From Patescibacteria group bacterium UBA2023 (GTDB taxonomy: Bacteria > Patescibacteriota > Gracilibacteria > BD1-5 > UBA2023), in assembly GCA_002335145.1 (NCBI GenBank), contig DDBV01000001.1, positions 1 to 55,038 on the forward strand: 55,038 nt of DNA. Reading direction: 5' to 3'. Each line of letters starts with the position of its first letter. Positions within the stretch are counted from its first letter, which is position 1. The notes below the pieces were generated by a model. The model did no database searches. It was not told the DNA's origin and saw nothing but the letters and a program-made list of their open reading frames with translations. The position numbers and the translations under genes are program-made. This document shows positions 31,548 through 41,532 of this stretch, one piece after another.

Positions 31548-31757
31548 CTACACGAACGCTCGCGGTACGTGCGGGAGCTCTCCGAGAAGCAGAACGACCG
31601 CGAAAACCCAACCAATCCAGTACGATCCGCTCGGCGTATCCACTCGCCAAACATAAGAGAGAAACAGCAGTGCGAGAGCGACCGGAACGATACGGTCCGT
31701 ACGCCGAATTTTTGTAGGGTCGACCTTACGAATGGGAAGATTTGGAAAAAAATTCAT
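31548..31757 (-). CDS. Small two-helix membrane protein (DUF2892-like)
   Basis: This 69-residue protein has two hydrophobic helices at about residues 23-41 and 47-62, preceded by RRTDRIV. The arrangement resembles the DUF2892/YgaP-type inner-membrane family (DRIVR...GLALL), but the usual CPLY motif is absent. The start at 31757 is the ATG closest to the conserved part; an upstream ATG at 31850 is possible. The stop is TAG. Confidence 0.5.
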   Translation of the reverse strand: MNFFPNLPIRKVDPTKIRRTDRIVPVALALLFLSYVWRVDTPSGSYWIGWVFAVVLLLGELPHVPRAFV

Positions 31758-31912
31758 ACAAACGATATCAAAATATACACATCTGCGCGAGGAGAATGAA
31801 TTTCGATAAAAAAATCCGTTATCGAAATTGCCGCTCATTCCTGGCAACAACCTCAGTTAATACCAAAACTCTCCGTTTAACTGGAATATTGTGTAGATAA
31901 ATCCCCGTGATG

Positions 31913-32794
31913 CTATTCAAGCAATCCCTCCATGATCTTGTCGTTCTTCTTCCACTTCGGCATCGTCTTCACCCGGAGTTGGAGCATTACATGTCGACCA
32001 AATATCTCTTCGAGATCGCGCCGTGCCGCCGTCCCAATCTTCACGAGAAACGAAGCGTTCTTCCCGATGATGATAGCCTTCTGCGAGTCGCGCTCGGCAT
32101 AGATGTAGGCGAGGATATCGAGTCTCGCGCCATCCGGAGAATCCTGGATATGTTGTGTCTCCACATAGACGCTATACGGCAGCTCCTCATCGAGCTCGCG
32201 GAAGAGCTTTTCGCGTACCACCTCAGAGACGCGTGTGTACATGTCTTGGTCTGTGTAGTAATCTTCATCATAGAGGAGCGGGGCAGTCTCGAGGTGAGGG
32301 CGGATCGCCTCGATAATCGACTCGAATCCGGATTTGTCTACATTCGACATCTCGATAGCGTTCTCTGGTATATTTCCGTCATCAAGACGTTTATCGAGGT
32401 CGCACTTCGTGAGTACGGGAATAATCGGTTTGTCTACTTTGTCGAGTATCGTGCGGATGTTCCGCTCTTCAGTACCATAGGGTCGACTCCGGTCAATGAA
32501 ATAGAGAATCACACTCGCACGCTCGAGAGATTTCGCTGCATGGCGGTTTACCGCCTCGTTCCACCGATCATTCCCCAGGTGAATGCCTGCCGTGTCGAGA
32601 AATACGATCTGGAGATCATTGGTCGTGTAGATGCCGTGAGTTGTCCTCTGGGTCGTCTGTGGACGCTTCGATACGATACTTACCTTCTCGCCAATGAGTG
32701 TGTTCACGAAGGAGGATTTTCCGGAGTTCGGCCGTCCAACGACCGCGACAGATCCAACGAGCCGGACATCGGGAATTGAAGGGAGGTTATTCAT
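31913..32794 (-). CDS. era: GTPase Era
   Basis: Era binds the 3' end of 16S rRNA and promotes 30S maturation. The 293-residue protein carries the G1 motif GRPNSGKSS, G3 DTAGI and G4 TKCD, and a C-terminal KH domain (DILAYIYAERDSQKAIIIGKNASFLVKIGTAAR, split by a DNA-binding-like GxxG loop at IIGKNAS). I favour the ATG at 32794, which overlaps the stop of the ferredoxin-like gene (ATGAATAA), suggesting translational coupling. An ATG nine codons upstream is possible. The stop is TAG. There is no UGA codon. Confidence 0.94.
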   Translation of the reverse strand: MNNLPSIPDVRLVGSVAVVGRPNSGKSSFVNTLIGEKVSIVSKRPQTTQRTTHGIYTTNDLQIVFLDTAGIHLGNDRWNEAVNRHAAKSLERASVILYFIDRSRPYGTEERNIRTILDKVDKPIIPVLTKCDLDKRLDDGNIPENAIEMSNVDKSGFESIIEAIRPHLETAPLLYDEDYYTDQDMYTRVSEVVREKLFRELDEELPYSVYVETQHIQDSPDGARLDILAYIYAERDSQKAIIIGKNASFLVKIGTAARRDLEEIFGRHVMLQLRVKTMPKWKKNDKIMEGLLE

Positions 32795-33101
32795 GGGGAG
32801 TTGTTGATATTGATACGGCATGATTTTTTTGTTTTTTGTTGACGGAGATGGTCTTCTTTGCTTCCGCAACCCGCTTCGCAAGCATAGAGCCCGCAGCGAT
32901 CGGCGACATACGCGTGTAGAGTGTTCCGTCTACTTCGATCGTTGGTGACTCTTGGCATTTTCCACGACAGAGACAAGTATCGAGAACAATATCATCATTC
33001 GGGAAGAATCGCTCCCGATCATTCTTGAGACGCAACAGAATATACGGAGAGAACCGCTCCTGACAGGAGCGTCCATGACAGACATAAACATGTATCGGCA
33101 T
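32787..33101 (-). CDS. Thioredoxin-like [2Fe-2S] ferredoxin
   Basis: This 104-residue protein matches the thioredoxin-like [2Fe-2S] ferredoxin family. It shows VYVCHGRSCQERFSPYIL with the first Cys pair and DTCLCRGKCQESPT with the second cysteine group, then VDGTLYTRMSPIAA. The cysteine spacing supports a cluster. It sits between rluB and era and overlaps era by 8 nt. Its partner is unknown. The Lys-rich C-terminal tail is unusual for the family. The stop is TAA. Confidence 0.82.
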   Translation of the reverse strand: MPIHVYVCHGRSCQERFSPYILLRLKNDRERFFPNDDIVLDTCLCRGKCQESPTIEVDGTLYTRMSPIAAGSMLAKRVAEAKKTISVNKKQKNHAVSISTTPHE

Positions 33102-33174
33102 TGGTTTCGATTGTTTTTCGGAAGCTTCTCTGAAACCAGAGTATATACGGAAATTTGCAAAAATCGAATCAAGA

Positions 33175-33903
33175 CTATTGTCCAACAATCCTGGATGGAT
33201 CGATAGGAATAACACGGCGGAGAAGGTCCTCGCGTTCTGACCTAGTCAGCCTGAGACATGCTCCTTCTGGGAGTTCACCAAGAGAGAGTGTCTCGATGCG
33301 GATTCGTTTGAGTTTTTTAACCTCGTGTCCTACCGCTTCAACCATGCGGCGGATCTGGCGATTTTTCCCTTCACGGATCACAATAGAAAACGCTCAGGAA
33401 TTGATCCGCCGAATCTTGGCCGGACGTGTGAGCACGGTATCATTGAGAATCCGAACCCCGCGAGCCATACGATCGAGTGCGATATCATCGATGGTTCCAT
33501 AGACATGGACCACGTACTCTTTTTCATGCTCGTAGCGTGGATGCATGAGGTAATTCGAGAGTCGGCCATCGTTCGTGAGAATGATGAGTCCCGTCGTATC
33601 CTTATCGAGACGGCCGATGGGGAAAACCCGTTCTGGTATGTCCACGATGTCGAGGATGGTTTTTTCTCATGGTTGAGAGCAGGTGGTAACAATACCACGG
33701 GGTTTGTTGAGTTTGTAGTAGACAAGACTGTCTCGCTCGGCGACGACTTTGTCATCGACCGTAACAACATCATTCTCCGGATCGACAGACTGGCCAATTG
33801 TGGCCACATCACCGTTCACACGCACGAGTCCGGCGGCGATATATTCCTCTGCCTTGCGGCGGGAACAAACCCCGGATTCGCTCAAATATTTCTGCAGACG
33901 CAT
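33175..33903 (-). CDS. rluB: Pseudouridine synthase, RluB/RsuA family
   Basis: This 242-residue enzyme has an N-terminal S4 RNA-binding domain ([22 protein letters not shown]). The catalytic domain follows with the active-site Asp in [10 protein letters not shown] and the RluB/RsuA signature [11 protein letters not shown] near the end. It isomerises a uridine in rRNA, most likely in 23S. Two UGA glycines (after TTCSQP and in INSGAFSI) break it into three pieces in the standard code. The ATG at 33903 is preceded by a TTG codon, which is not the start. The stop is TAG. It is probably co-transcribed with the ferredoxin and era. Confidence 0.92.
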
Positions 33904-33984
33904 CAAGTGGAATTCTTCTAAATAAATACCGTAAGCCCAGGTGACCCACTATATCCGAAACTTCTGTTTTCGAAAGAATCGAAG

Positions 33985-34009
33985 ATAAAAAATTCCGCCT
34001 TGTCGCGGA
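33985..34009 (-). terminator. Terminator after tRNA-Pro
   Basis: On the minus strand TCCGC-GACAAG-GCGGA is followed by ATTTTTT. Confidence 0.7.
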
Positions 34010-34025
34010 GTTTTGGAATCGAGAC

Positions 34026-34101
34026 TGGTCGGGGTGGCGGGACTCGAACCCACGGCCTTACGCACCCGAAACGTACGCGCTACCAACTGCGCTACACCCC
34101 G
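34026..34101 (-). tRNA. trnP: tRNA-Pro(CGG)
   Basis: Acceptor CGGGGTG pairs with CACCCCG, with A and an encoded CCA. The anticodon loop TTCGGGT gives CGG. Confidence 0.92.
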
Positions 34102-34112
34102 ACGGTTCGCAA

Positions 34113-34140
34113 AGTGTAGCCGGAAAAGAATGAAAATCAA
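34113..34140 (-). promoter_or_regulatory. Promoter for tRNA-Pro
   Basis: On the minus strand TTGATT (34135-34140) and TACACT (34113-34118) have a 16-nt spacer. Confidence 0.5.
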
Positions 34141-34155
34141 ATCAAAAATCCACCA

Positions 34156-34515
34156 CTAAGAAAGGGGGATTGGCTTATCGTTTCCAGCAATGGATCGATC
34201 AATCCATTCGAGGAATTCTGGAGCACGATTCTGAACGGTGCGGACATATATCTCCGGATTTTCCCCGAGTTCCTGCGATGCAACGGCTTTCACCACCTCA
34301 AGACAATCTTTCACAGAGAATGCTGTGATCCAAAATCTGGATGCGGTGGTCATTGGATCTCTCCCCCATGAAAGGGTTGTACCAGAGAGAATCATACCTC
34401 AAGCAACGAGACCGCCCCGAGAGAGGGTTGAGAGCAATGATCGCGCGGATCTCTCACTCTCTGTACCGATCCGGATTTCGTAGTGTCTGAAAACGCTTCG
34501 TTCTTTCTTCTCCAT
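34156..34515 (-). CDS. cutA: CutA-like divalent-ion tolerance family protein
   Basis: This 119-residue protein has the order of CutA: an initial strand and helix (YEIRIGTESERSARSLLSTL), then GGLVAGGMIL, where one Gly is UGA, a WGRDP loop, FWITAFS and the C-terminal NPEIYVRTVQNRAPEFLEWIDRSI. This matches the E/P-E-I...YL.W segment of CutA trimers. CutA is a widespread cytosolic trimer linked to metal tolerance and signalling, and its exact role is unsettled. The start ATG at 34515 lies 11 nt after the ctpA stop, so the two are likely one operon. The stop is TAG. Confidence 0.7.
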
Positions 34516-34526
34516 TACAACAATGA

Positions 34527-35864
34527 TTACTCGTTTGTGGTTCCGCTTCCGGTTGAATTCTCCACTATCGCACCACTTCATGTCACCTCGCCTTGGGCGA
34601 GTTTCTGTCGCACGGACGTGATAACAACATCTCTCGTGCCAGAATCAATAAGCGCGCCGAGCGTTTCTTTGGCGGTCTCGAGTTGCCGGTCATACATATT
34701 TTTATAATCCTCCGGGGTGAAATCCACCTCGATATCAGGTTTTATCCCGATCCCGTCTATGGTATGGCCGTTTGGTGTGAGCCATTTGGCGATCGTCACC
34801 TTTACTTCGCCACCATCCGAGAGTCCGAATTCTTTTTGGACCGATCACTTCCCGTATGTCGTCGTTCCGACAATGATCGCGAGTTCGTAGTCCTGCAACG
34901 CTCCAGAAACGATTTCTGAAGCGGAAGCGGAGTTTTCGTCCACGAGTACGACAATGGGGAGATCTGGAAACGCGTTTCATTTTGAGACGTAGCGGATATT
35001 CTCACTCGGGTCTCGGCTCTGCGTCCGTACGAGGAGCTTGTTTTTTTCTGTGAAGTTTGAGAGAATGTTGACCGCGGCTTCAAGAAATCCTCCTGGGTTG
35101 TATCGCAGATCAATAATGAGTCCCGATACATTTTCCGACAACAGCTTTTTATATGCTTCGAAAAATTCTATGTCCGTATTTTTCGCAAAAACCGCCATAC
35201 CGATGTAGCCGATTTTCTTCCCATCCGGAAGATCTATTGTTTTTGATACGGTCGAAGGAATGTCGACATGTGCGCGTGTGACCGCCTTCGTAAGGATAGA
35301 GTTTTCTCCCGGCCTAAGAATGGAGAGGTGAACAATCGATCCCGCTGGTCAACGGATATACTCTATCGCCTCCTGTACGGTCATTCCGGAAAGTTCGGTA
35401 TCATCCGCCTTAATAATAACATCTCCTGCGCGTATATCCCCCTGGAGTGCTGGTGATCCCTCCATCACCTTCGTCACTTCCACACCGAGATCGTTCTTCC
35501 CCACGTAGGCACCGATTCCTTCAAATTCCCCATCGAGTGACTCATGAAAACTCTGTGTTTCCTTGGGATCGAAGTATACGGTATGCTTATCCCCGAGACC
35601 CTCTACCATTCCCCGCACCATTCACTGGGAGAGTTTCTTGTAGTCTGTATCCGGGTAATCAATATAATGTTCCTGGAGAACCGAGAGGGTCTCATGGAAT
35701 AACCCCATATCAATATTATCAACCCCTTGAGATATTGTGCCCGAGACGGTTCAGGAATTGGAAGCGATAAAAAATGACGGATATCATCCTTCTCACAAAA
35801 CGAGTCATGTGAAAAACGAAACTGTAACGAACGGCGTGAGAATAAAAAAGAGTCGTAAATTCAT
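34527..35864 (-). CDS. ctpA: C-terminal processing peptidase (CtpA, S41 family)
   Basis: This 445-residue periplasmic serine protease has an N-terminal signal anchor ([13 protein letters not shown]). A PDZ domain ([26 protein letters not shown] region, about residues 95-180) follows, then the S41 core with NPGG and the catalytic Ser314 in NSASASE and Lys339 in YGKGSVQ. The glycine right after the catalytic Lys is encoded by UGA. Nine UGA codons in all lie between residues 20 and 429, the densest use in the window. The C-terminal Ser/Gly/Thr tail also lies beyond a UGA. The start at 35864 is chosen before the hydrophobic segment; 35894 is an alternative. It processes cell-envelope proteins. 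The stop is TAA. Confidence 0.92.
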
Positions 35865-35916
35865 AGGAATTGTCGAAAATACCAGAAAAACCATTATCGG
35901 ATTCTTCACATGCCTT

Positions 35917-35944
35917 AGTATATGGGAAACACATAAAAGACCAA
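35917..35944 (-). promoter_or_regulatory. ctpA promoter
   Basis: On the minus strand TTGGTC (35939-35944) and TATACT (35917-35922) have a 16-nt spacer. The rest of the intergenic region to 36097 is AT-rich; I see no supported gene in it. Confidence 0.55.
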
Positions 35945-36097
35945 CACTCTCTCAATCTCATGAACAATGTGCAAGATGTTAAAAACCTCACAGAAATCTC
36001 TTCAATATCGTATTTCTTCTTTGGTTTATCCGAATCAATGTTCAAAAATTCAATTTGAGAATCTCGTTAACACAAAGGAGTACCGTTTTCGAGAAAA

Positions 36098-36126
36098 TTG
36101 CTTATTATAGTAATAGAGAATATACT
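36098..36126 (+). promoter_or_regulatory. Promoter of the 36-45 kb operon
   Basis: TTGCTT (36098-36103) and TATACT (36121-36126) have a 17-nt spacer. Confidence 0.55.
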
Positions 36127-36141
36127 TTAATAGAGAATATA
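36111..36141 (+). repeat. 14-bp direct repeat overlapping the promoter
   Basis: TAATAGAGAATATA occurs at 36111-36124 and again at 36128-36141, a 17-bp period. The first copy contains the start of the -10 element. Confidence 0.75.
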
Positions 36142-36152
36142 GAAAGCGTTGC

Positions 36153-36464
36153 ATGAATTTTTTATCAAAAATCTTTTCGCGATATCAGGACCGTGTCGAG
36201 AAAGCACGTCTCGTAAAGTCGGTCATAGAGAATCTCCGTATATCTCCGTGACAAAAAAAGATGTACCTCGATTCTGTCGACATGCTCGATGCGGATGCGC
36301 TGGATGTTTTTTATCGACAACTTCAAGAGCTTTTCGATTTTCTCGATCAACGAGATTCAATCGAAGAACAAAAGAAAATTCACGAACAAGTAGTGTCAAT
36401 CAGAATGAGAGATGACTCGGATAAGGCCGATGACAATACAGAATTTCTCATACAAACACTTTAA
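36153..36464 (+). CDS. Small protein of unknown function (103 residues)
   Basis: I do not recognise this protein. It starts MNFLSKIFSRYQDRVEKARL, carries one UGA glycine (ISPGQKKMY) and is otherwise charged and helical (ALDVFYRQLQELFDFLDQRD), so it is probably a cytosolic helical bundle or coiled coil. It is the first gene of a tightly spaced operon (10 nt to the next). This stretch is visibly more AT-rich than the rest of the window. The stop is TAA. Confidence 0.65.
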
Positions 36465-36474
36465 TCAAGCCTCT

Positions 36475-36660
36475 ATGTGAACCGAACGACAAAATGAGAG
36501 CAGTGAATGAGTCGATCTTTATCGCGACATTGCGATGGTCGGTGAAACGATCGCATCGATGAGTGATAGTGATCAGTCTTCGGTTATTACTGTTGTTGAT
36601 GAAAATATCAGCAACCAAAACTGATCGTTTTCCGATCCAACAAAGTGAGCATTCGCGTAA
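36475..36660 (+). CDS. Small acidic protein (61 residues), unknown
   Basis: This short reading frame is open only in code 25. It has four UGA codons, at residue 2, after SSE, in NQNGSF and in TKGAF. The sequence MGTERQNESSEG...DSDQSSVITVVDEN is acidic and has no membrane segment. It sits exactly between two supported genes with 10- and 15-nt gaps and in the same orientation, which is the main reason to call it. The stop is TAA. Confidence 0.5.
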
Positions 36661-36675
36661 ATTTAAACGCCGGAC

Positions 36676-38061
36676 ATGTCAATAAAGAACTTTCGATTTA
36701 CCTGCGCGAAAAACAACGAACGAACCGAGTTGATTATCCAGGCGGAATCTATAGATTCCGCCAAGGAATCACTGCACAAACAGGGATACACCATCATCGA
36801 ATGACAACAGATTACCGATACGAGTAGTTCCGATGGAAAGAGGGTGTTTTTCTTCGATCTTTTTGTGAACGGTGAAGCGAAATCATGACAGATCGAGAGT
36901 GATGATATTCTGAAGGCATATATCAAACTCAAAGATACACTCCACTATGACGTACGTGCTATATACGAGAACCATGAAGCTTCTGGCGAAGAGAAGGCAA
37001 TCTCGATGAAGCAGGTATCAAACCTCTACAATCTCTATCGAGAACAGCATGCCAAAGAGATAGAACAAACAAAGCGTGCGACCGAGAAGCGAGAGTCGGA
37101 AGGAAAAAAGGTTGATGAGCTCAAAACAACCGTCTCGGAGGATGATATTAATTCGAGCATCAAGCGTGAAATCGATCGTTACCACGCACTTATTCAAAAA
37201 TCGCTCGATCGGACGGTAAGTATCATTGAAGCGAATAACGATTCGCTTACAGAACGCCAACGCTCCGAACTTAGTACGATCGCCGATGAATTACGGCAAG
37301 CGAGAAACATTACCAATGCCGACCGCCTCCGTATTATCGGACAAGAGTCACTCCTTCGTGTGGGAAAAATCCAAATGGAACTCATCGAAGCACGCAAGAT
37401 CGAGCGTCAGAAGAGTTATTTCATTGAGACGAACCAACTGCTTCGGTGATTTGGTTCACGCGACAAGATTGTTCTTCCGGAAGATGATCTCAAGCAGAAA
37501 CTCCAGAAATTCGTGCATTCGATGATCGAACGTTTCACGATCATCGAGAATAACACTGAGGCACTCGACCAAAAATCGTTTGCGTACTTCCAAAAAGTCT
37601 CGGAACTCAATATTTACCGGAAAAAACTCAAAGAGACAAATCAGGAGCTTCTCTCAAGCATTCTTTCTTTCAAGCGACTCAAAAAACTCCTCCTCAAACG
37701 CCGGGTGATTCTCCAAAATATCCACCTACTTAAGAAGCGTATCAACCGAAAAACATTTTCATATACGAAAATCTTGCGCGGAATCCGGTACTACGAGGAT
37801 ATTCTCTTTGGCATGGTGGCTGATATTGGTAATACGATCGTCTACGCGCTCGCGCTTTTCGGGCTCTATTACCTTTGAGTGCGTTTATGGTCCGCGGTAA
37901 CACTCTCTGATACCCTCCTGCTTTCATCGAACATCCACCATCTCGTTTCGTTTTTCGCGGCATTTGCTTTCGCGCTTTTGCTTTCCCGGCGATGGTGGTC
38001 ATTTCTTCTTGCTATGCCAGCATTCGTGGCATTCTTCGTCTTTTTTCGGATAAATTTCTAA
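36676..38061 (+). CDS. Coiled-coil membrane protein with GspF-N-like N-terminal domain
   Basis: This 461-residue protein begins with an alpha/beta segment (ELIIQAESIDSAKESLHKQGYTIIEG) resembling the N-terminal domain of type II/IV secretion platform proteins. A second similar strand-helix (VFFFDLFVNGEAKSGQIESDDILKAY) follows. The middle third (about 110-330) is a long charged coiled coil (KRATEKRESEGKKVDEL, IVLPEDDLKQKL). The last 100 residues have about three hydrophobic helices. Four UGA glycines lie at residues 43, 71, 258 and 401. I do not know the function; position and domain order suggest a secretion- or pilus-linked membrane component. The stop is TAA. Confidence 0.65.
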
Positions 38062-38077
38062 AACATCTGCGGACAGC

Positions 38078-39382
38078 ATGGCACCGATCTTTCTATTGCT
38101 GCATGCCGTATTCGTCTTTTCGACCGCTATGATCGGGGAATACTGGTTTTCTGTTGCATTCCTGGTTCTCGGAGTGTATTTCTTTATCGCATTTCATCCG
38201 AGTTTCTTCCGGTTGCCATGAGAGGTAATCGCCGCAAAATCTGAACGGATAAAAACCGGAACCAGAGCATTGATCCCTGTGTTTGTTGAATTCCTGCAGG
38301 AGTACTCTCTCTCCGTAACGTTCGCTCTCTTCTATGCCGGGGCATTCGGAATCACCTACAGCCTCGGTTTGTTTTCCTACGATACGACAGCGTTCGTGAT
38401 CGCCGCGATTTTATTTGGTCTCTCGTGGTACTTCCGGCACGATTCGGTACCGGTAGTGGAGGAATTTTTCCGTACAAATACAATCTTGTTTTGTATCGGG
38501 TATGTTTTTGTCTTCGCGTTCCGGGCGTTTTCCGGGGCGTGGTATGCCGAGCCATACTTTGTCGCAAACATTCTCCTGTGTCTGGCTTCGTTCGTATTCG
38601 TGGTGTTTCTCTCAAAAACAACAACAGCCGTTCGTTGAGCGTTTTTTGCTACCATGCTCGTGTTTTTTGTCTCGGCGTGTTGTTTTTTTTCCGCGAATAT
38701 TCTCTCGTATTCCTGAATGGCTGGACAGCTTTCGGACGCAGGCATATCACTATGGACTGTTACCTTCGGTATCCTGCTTTTATGCGCGTGTATATTTGTG
38801 TTCGTAATTCCTCGTTTCCCATCACTTATCGAGTACGCGTCTGTGGCTCGCCCGATCGCGGAGATAGTATTTCTCGGAGTATTTCTCGGTGCTTCCGTGG
38901 AATTTTTGTGGTCGGACTCTGTAGTCGCCACATCTCTCGTTCTTATTGGCTACTGCATCGCCTCGTTTTGGTATTTTACTTCGCATCGGAACCAACCCAT
39001 GCTTCTTGCATTTTATGTCGGTATTTCCGAGCTTTTTTTGTACATCACGATTCCATCCATCTCGGATACCACAGCGTTCGTGAATATTGGCCTATGAACG
39101 GTATTTACTGAGTATGTGTTTCCGTTTGTTGTAATTTTCCTCGTTCCCTCGATCGCGATAGCGACCGTCTATGCGTTCCGACTCCCGAAATACTACGCAT
39201 TCTCCCTACTGCTTTTTTCCATTACCTACGCACTCCCAGTGTTTCTCTATCTCGTTGTCCGACACTTTGACCGATTCTTCCACTCGCTTTTTCTCTCGAT
39301 CGCGGGAATGGGATTTTTTGGTCTCTTCCTCTTCGTCTCTCTGCGGATATCCGCCGACCGAAATCTTGACCACAGACGATAA
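38078..39382 (+). CDS. Polytopic membrane protein, unknown (434 residues)
   Basis: This protein is almost entirely hydrophobic and has roughly ten or more predicted transmembrane helices, from MAPIFLLLHAVFVFS through FVVIFLVPSIAIATVYAF to GFFGLFLFVSL. UGA glycines occur at 38219, 38636, 38714 and 39095. It has no recognised transporter signature. It follows the coiled-coil membrane protein by 16 nt and precedes pepA by 9 nt, so it is in the same operon and probably forms a membrane complex with its neighbour. The stop is TAA. Confidence 0.68.
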
Positions 39383-39391
39383 AACGGTACC

Positions 39392-40849
39392 ATGCCCCAA
39401 CCTGATGACACCCTCAATCATATGACGATCACCACATTCCACAAGCGTCTTCGGATACAGTCCGACACACACCACGTCATACCGGTTTTTTCCGACCACT
39501 CCTTGCACGCCATCGAGTCGCTCGATATTCCGGAGGAGCTCAAGCGGACAATCTCCAAAGAAGCCGGGACTCATCGACGAAAAGAGGCGAAGACGATCTC
39601 CTGGAAATCTGGTGAGACCAGCATTGACTTCGTTTTTGCCACAGGACGAACAATGGATGAGCTTGCTGACGCTCTCGGGGAGAGTGCGAGGGGTGGAAAG
39701 GCTGACCGCGCGTGTCTCGTATTCGAGCCGCTTGAGGAATCTATCCTCCGTCGGGTATTCGACTCGTTCATTCTTGGGTCGTACCAATTTTCACGATTCA
39801 AATCTGATACAAAACCATTCAGTCGAGCATTCTCGTATACCGCACTCTCGGAGTCGGTCCGGGCCGATCTCGAATCTCGTCTTTTCGTTCTCGGATGCGT
39901 CTATGACGCCCGTGACATGGTGAACGATCCTTCGAATGAAAAGTTCCCGGAAGACCTCGCCACGCGCATGGCGCATCACGAATGGAGAAATACGGACATC
40001 CGAATCCTCAATCGTTTCGAGATAGAGCGAGAGGGTATGGGGTTGTTGCTCGCTGTTTCGCTCGGATCCCACCGTGAGCCACGTGTTGTGGTATTCGAGC
40101 GGATTGTGGATCCTACCGGGCCAACAATAGCGATTATCGGTAAGGGGGTGACATTTGATACTGGCGGACTCCAGATCAAACCCTCTTCCGCGATCGCGGA
40201 AATGTACCTCGATATGTCGGGGGCGGCGGTGGTAGCGAATCTCGCCCGCGCGATTGATCGGATAGAGTGACTCAGGGTCAATGTGGTCTGCATTGTTGGG
40301 CTTGTGGAGAATATGCCGGGGGGAGGCGCATACCGCCCGAATGACATCTACCGTTCACATTCCGGCAAGACTGTGGAGATTACCAATACCGATGCCGAGG
40401 GGCGTCTTGTGTTGGCGGATCTGCTCTCGTTCGCAGAAAAAACTTACCACGCTAAGACGGCGATCACTCTCGCGACACTCACGGGGGCGTGCATGCACGC
40501 CCTTGGATACGATTATGCTGCGATCATGGGTGATGATGAGCGTGTCATCGCGAGAATCAGCGCGACGGAGGAAGAAACAGACGATCATTTTATTCGGCTG
40601 CCCGTGAGTCGGTACATGCGTGAGGCATGCCGCAGCGAGCGTGCCGATCTCTCGAACTACACCCCATTGATGCTTGCTGGAGCATCAATGGGCGGAGCAT
40701 TTCTTTCGTATTTTGTAGACAAGATGAAACTGGTTCACATCGATGCAGCTGGTCCAATGATGCGCGATAAAGCTCGCGGAGCGTATACGAAGGGTGGTAC
40801 GGGATTCGGGCTCCTCTCGCTCTACGAGATGCTTGCGTCATGGAAATAA
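39392..40849 (+). CDS. pepA: Cytosol aminopeptidase (leucyl aminopeptidase, M17)
   Basis: This 485-residue enzyme of the M17 family removes N-terminal amino acids and uses two divalent metals. The catalytic half shows GKGVTFDTGGLQIKP (metal Lys and Asp), MYLDMSGAAVV (Asp), NTDAEGRLVLAD (Asp and Glu, plus catalytic Arg), TLTGACMHALG and the C-terminal GGTGFG. A UGA glycine lies before LRVNVVC. The N-terminal macro-like domain is divergent. The start at 39392 follows the previous stop by 9 nt; an internal ATG at 39422 is possible. The stop TAA overlaps the comF start (ATGGAAATAA). Confidence 0.93.
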
Positions 40850-41493
40850 CGAAGTCGATCGGACAGATTTTGTCCGATCTTTTTTTCGAGTCGACCGAGG
40901 TTTTGCGTTGTGTCCATAATGTCGACATTGTGGATGTTTCAGTCGTATACCAGAAGGATTTTGCCAACGAGATCCTCCCATCCATGCTCACAGCCAGTCC
41001 CTACGATGAATCATTCGCGTCAGCTCTCAGAGAATTTAAATACCATGGCGACCGATCGCGGTTGGGGGAGTTCGCATCCATTCTTGCGATGCTGCTTGAG
41101 CGGGTTGAGCCATTTGATCTTTTGGTTGTTCCACCGTACCCTGTTTGGCGGACGCTCACCCGTGCCGGCCGTCGGCCGATGCGCGAACTCGTAATCGCTG
41201 CAGGATACGCCGACAATCTCTTATCGGAGCGCGCATTTGCACCTGTCTGGACTCGTGCCGAGCAAGCTCGGCGGTCCCGCGAAGAGCGGCTCTCTATTTT
41301 CCGTAATCCGCCGTTCCATCTTCGTCTGGAGTCCGTTGTCCGTGACAGGCGTGTCGTTATTGTCGATGATGTCGTGTCCACATGAGCCACAGCACACAGT
41401 CTCGCACATGTCTTGAGACAAGCGGGGGCAATCGTTGTGTGAGGTGTTTTCCTCGCATCCGGATCGTATTTTGTTGGACAGACCAACAAATAG
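40840..41493 (+). CDS. comF: ComF family phosphoribosyltransferase-like protein
   Basis: ComF is needed for DNA uptake in competent bacteria and has a PRT fold. The 217-residue protein has SALREFKYHGDRSRL, RRPMRELVIAAGY (in place of GFNQ), and the PRPP-loop motif VVIVDDVVSTGAT, whose Gly is UGA, with another UGA before GVFLASG. The N-terminal zinc-finger cysteines of long ComF proteins are absent. The ATG at 40840 overlaps the pepA stop. The first codons also encode a strong terminator hairpin at 40857-40886. The stop is TAG. The context with pilT and PriA-like genes fits DNA uptake. Confidence 0.88.
40857..40886 (+). terminator. Terminator-like hairpin inside the comF start region
   Basis: GATCGGACA-GATTT-TGTCCGATC followed by seven T is a perfect terminator, but it lies within codons 6-16 of comF. 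It may set the pepA/comF expression ratio. Confidence 0.7.
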
Positions 41494-41532
41494 ACGCTAT
41501 ACTCTCCAGTGAATATCCCTCACGTTGTGAGC

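Noticed and set aside
35719..36045. A minus-strand ORF upstream of ctpA (starting MNIDSDKPKKK)
   Set aside because: Its second half overlaps ctpA in another frame, and ctpA motifs decide the reading. The first part alone has no support.
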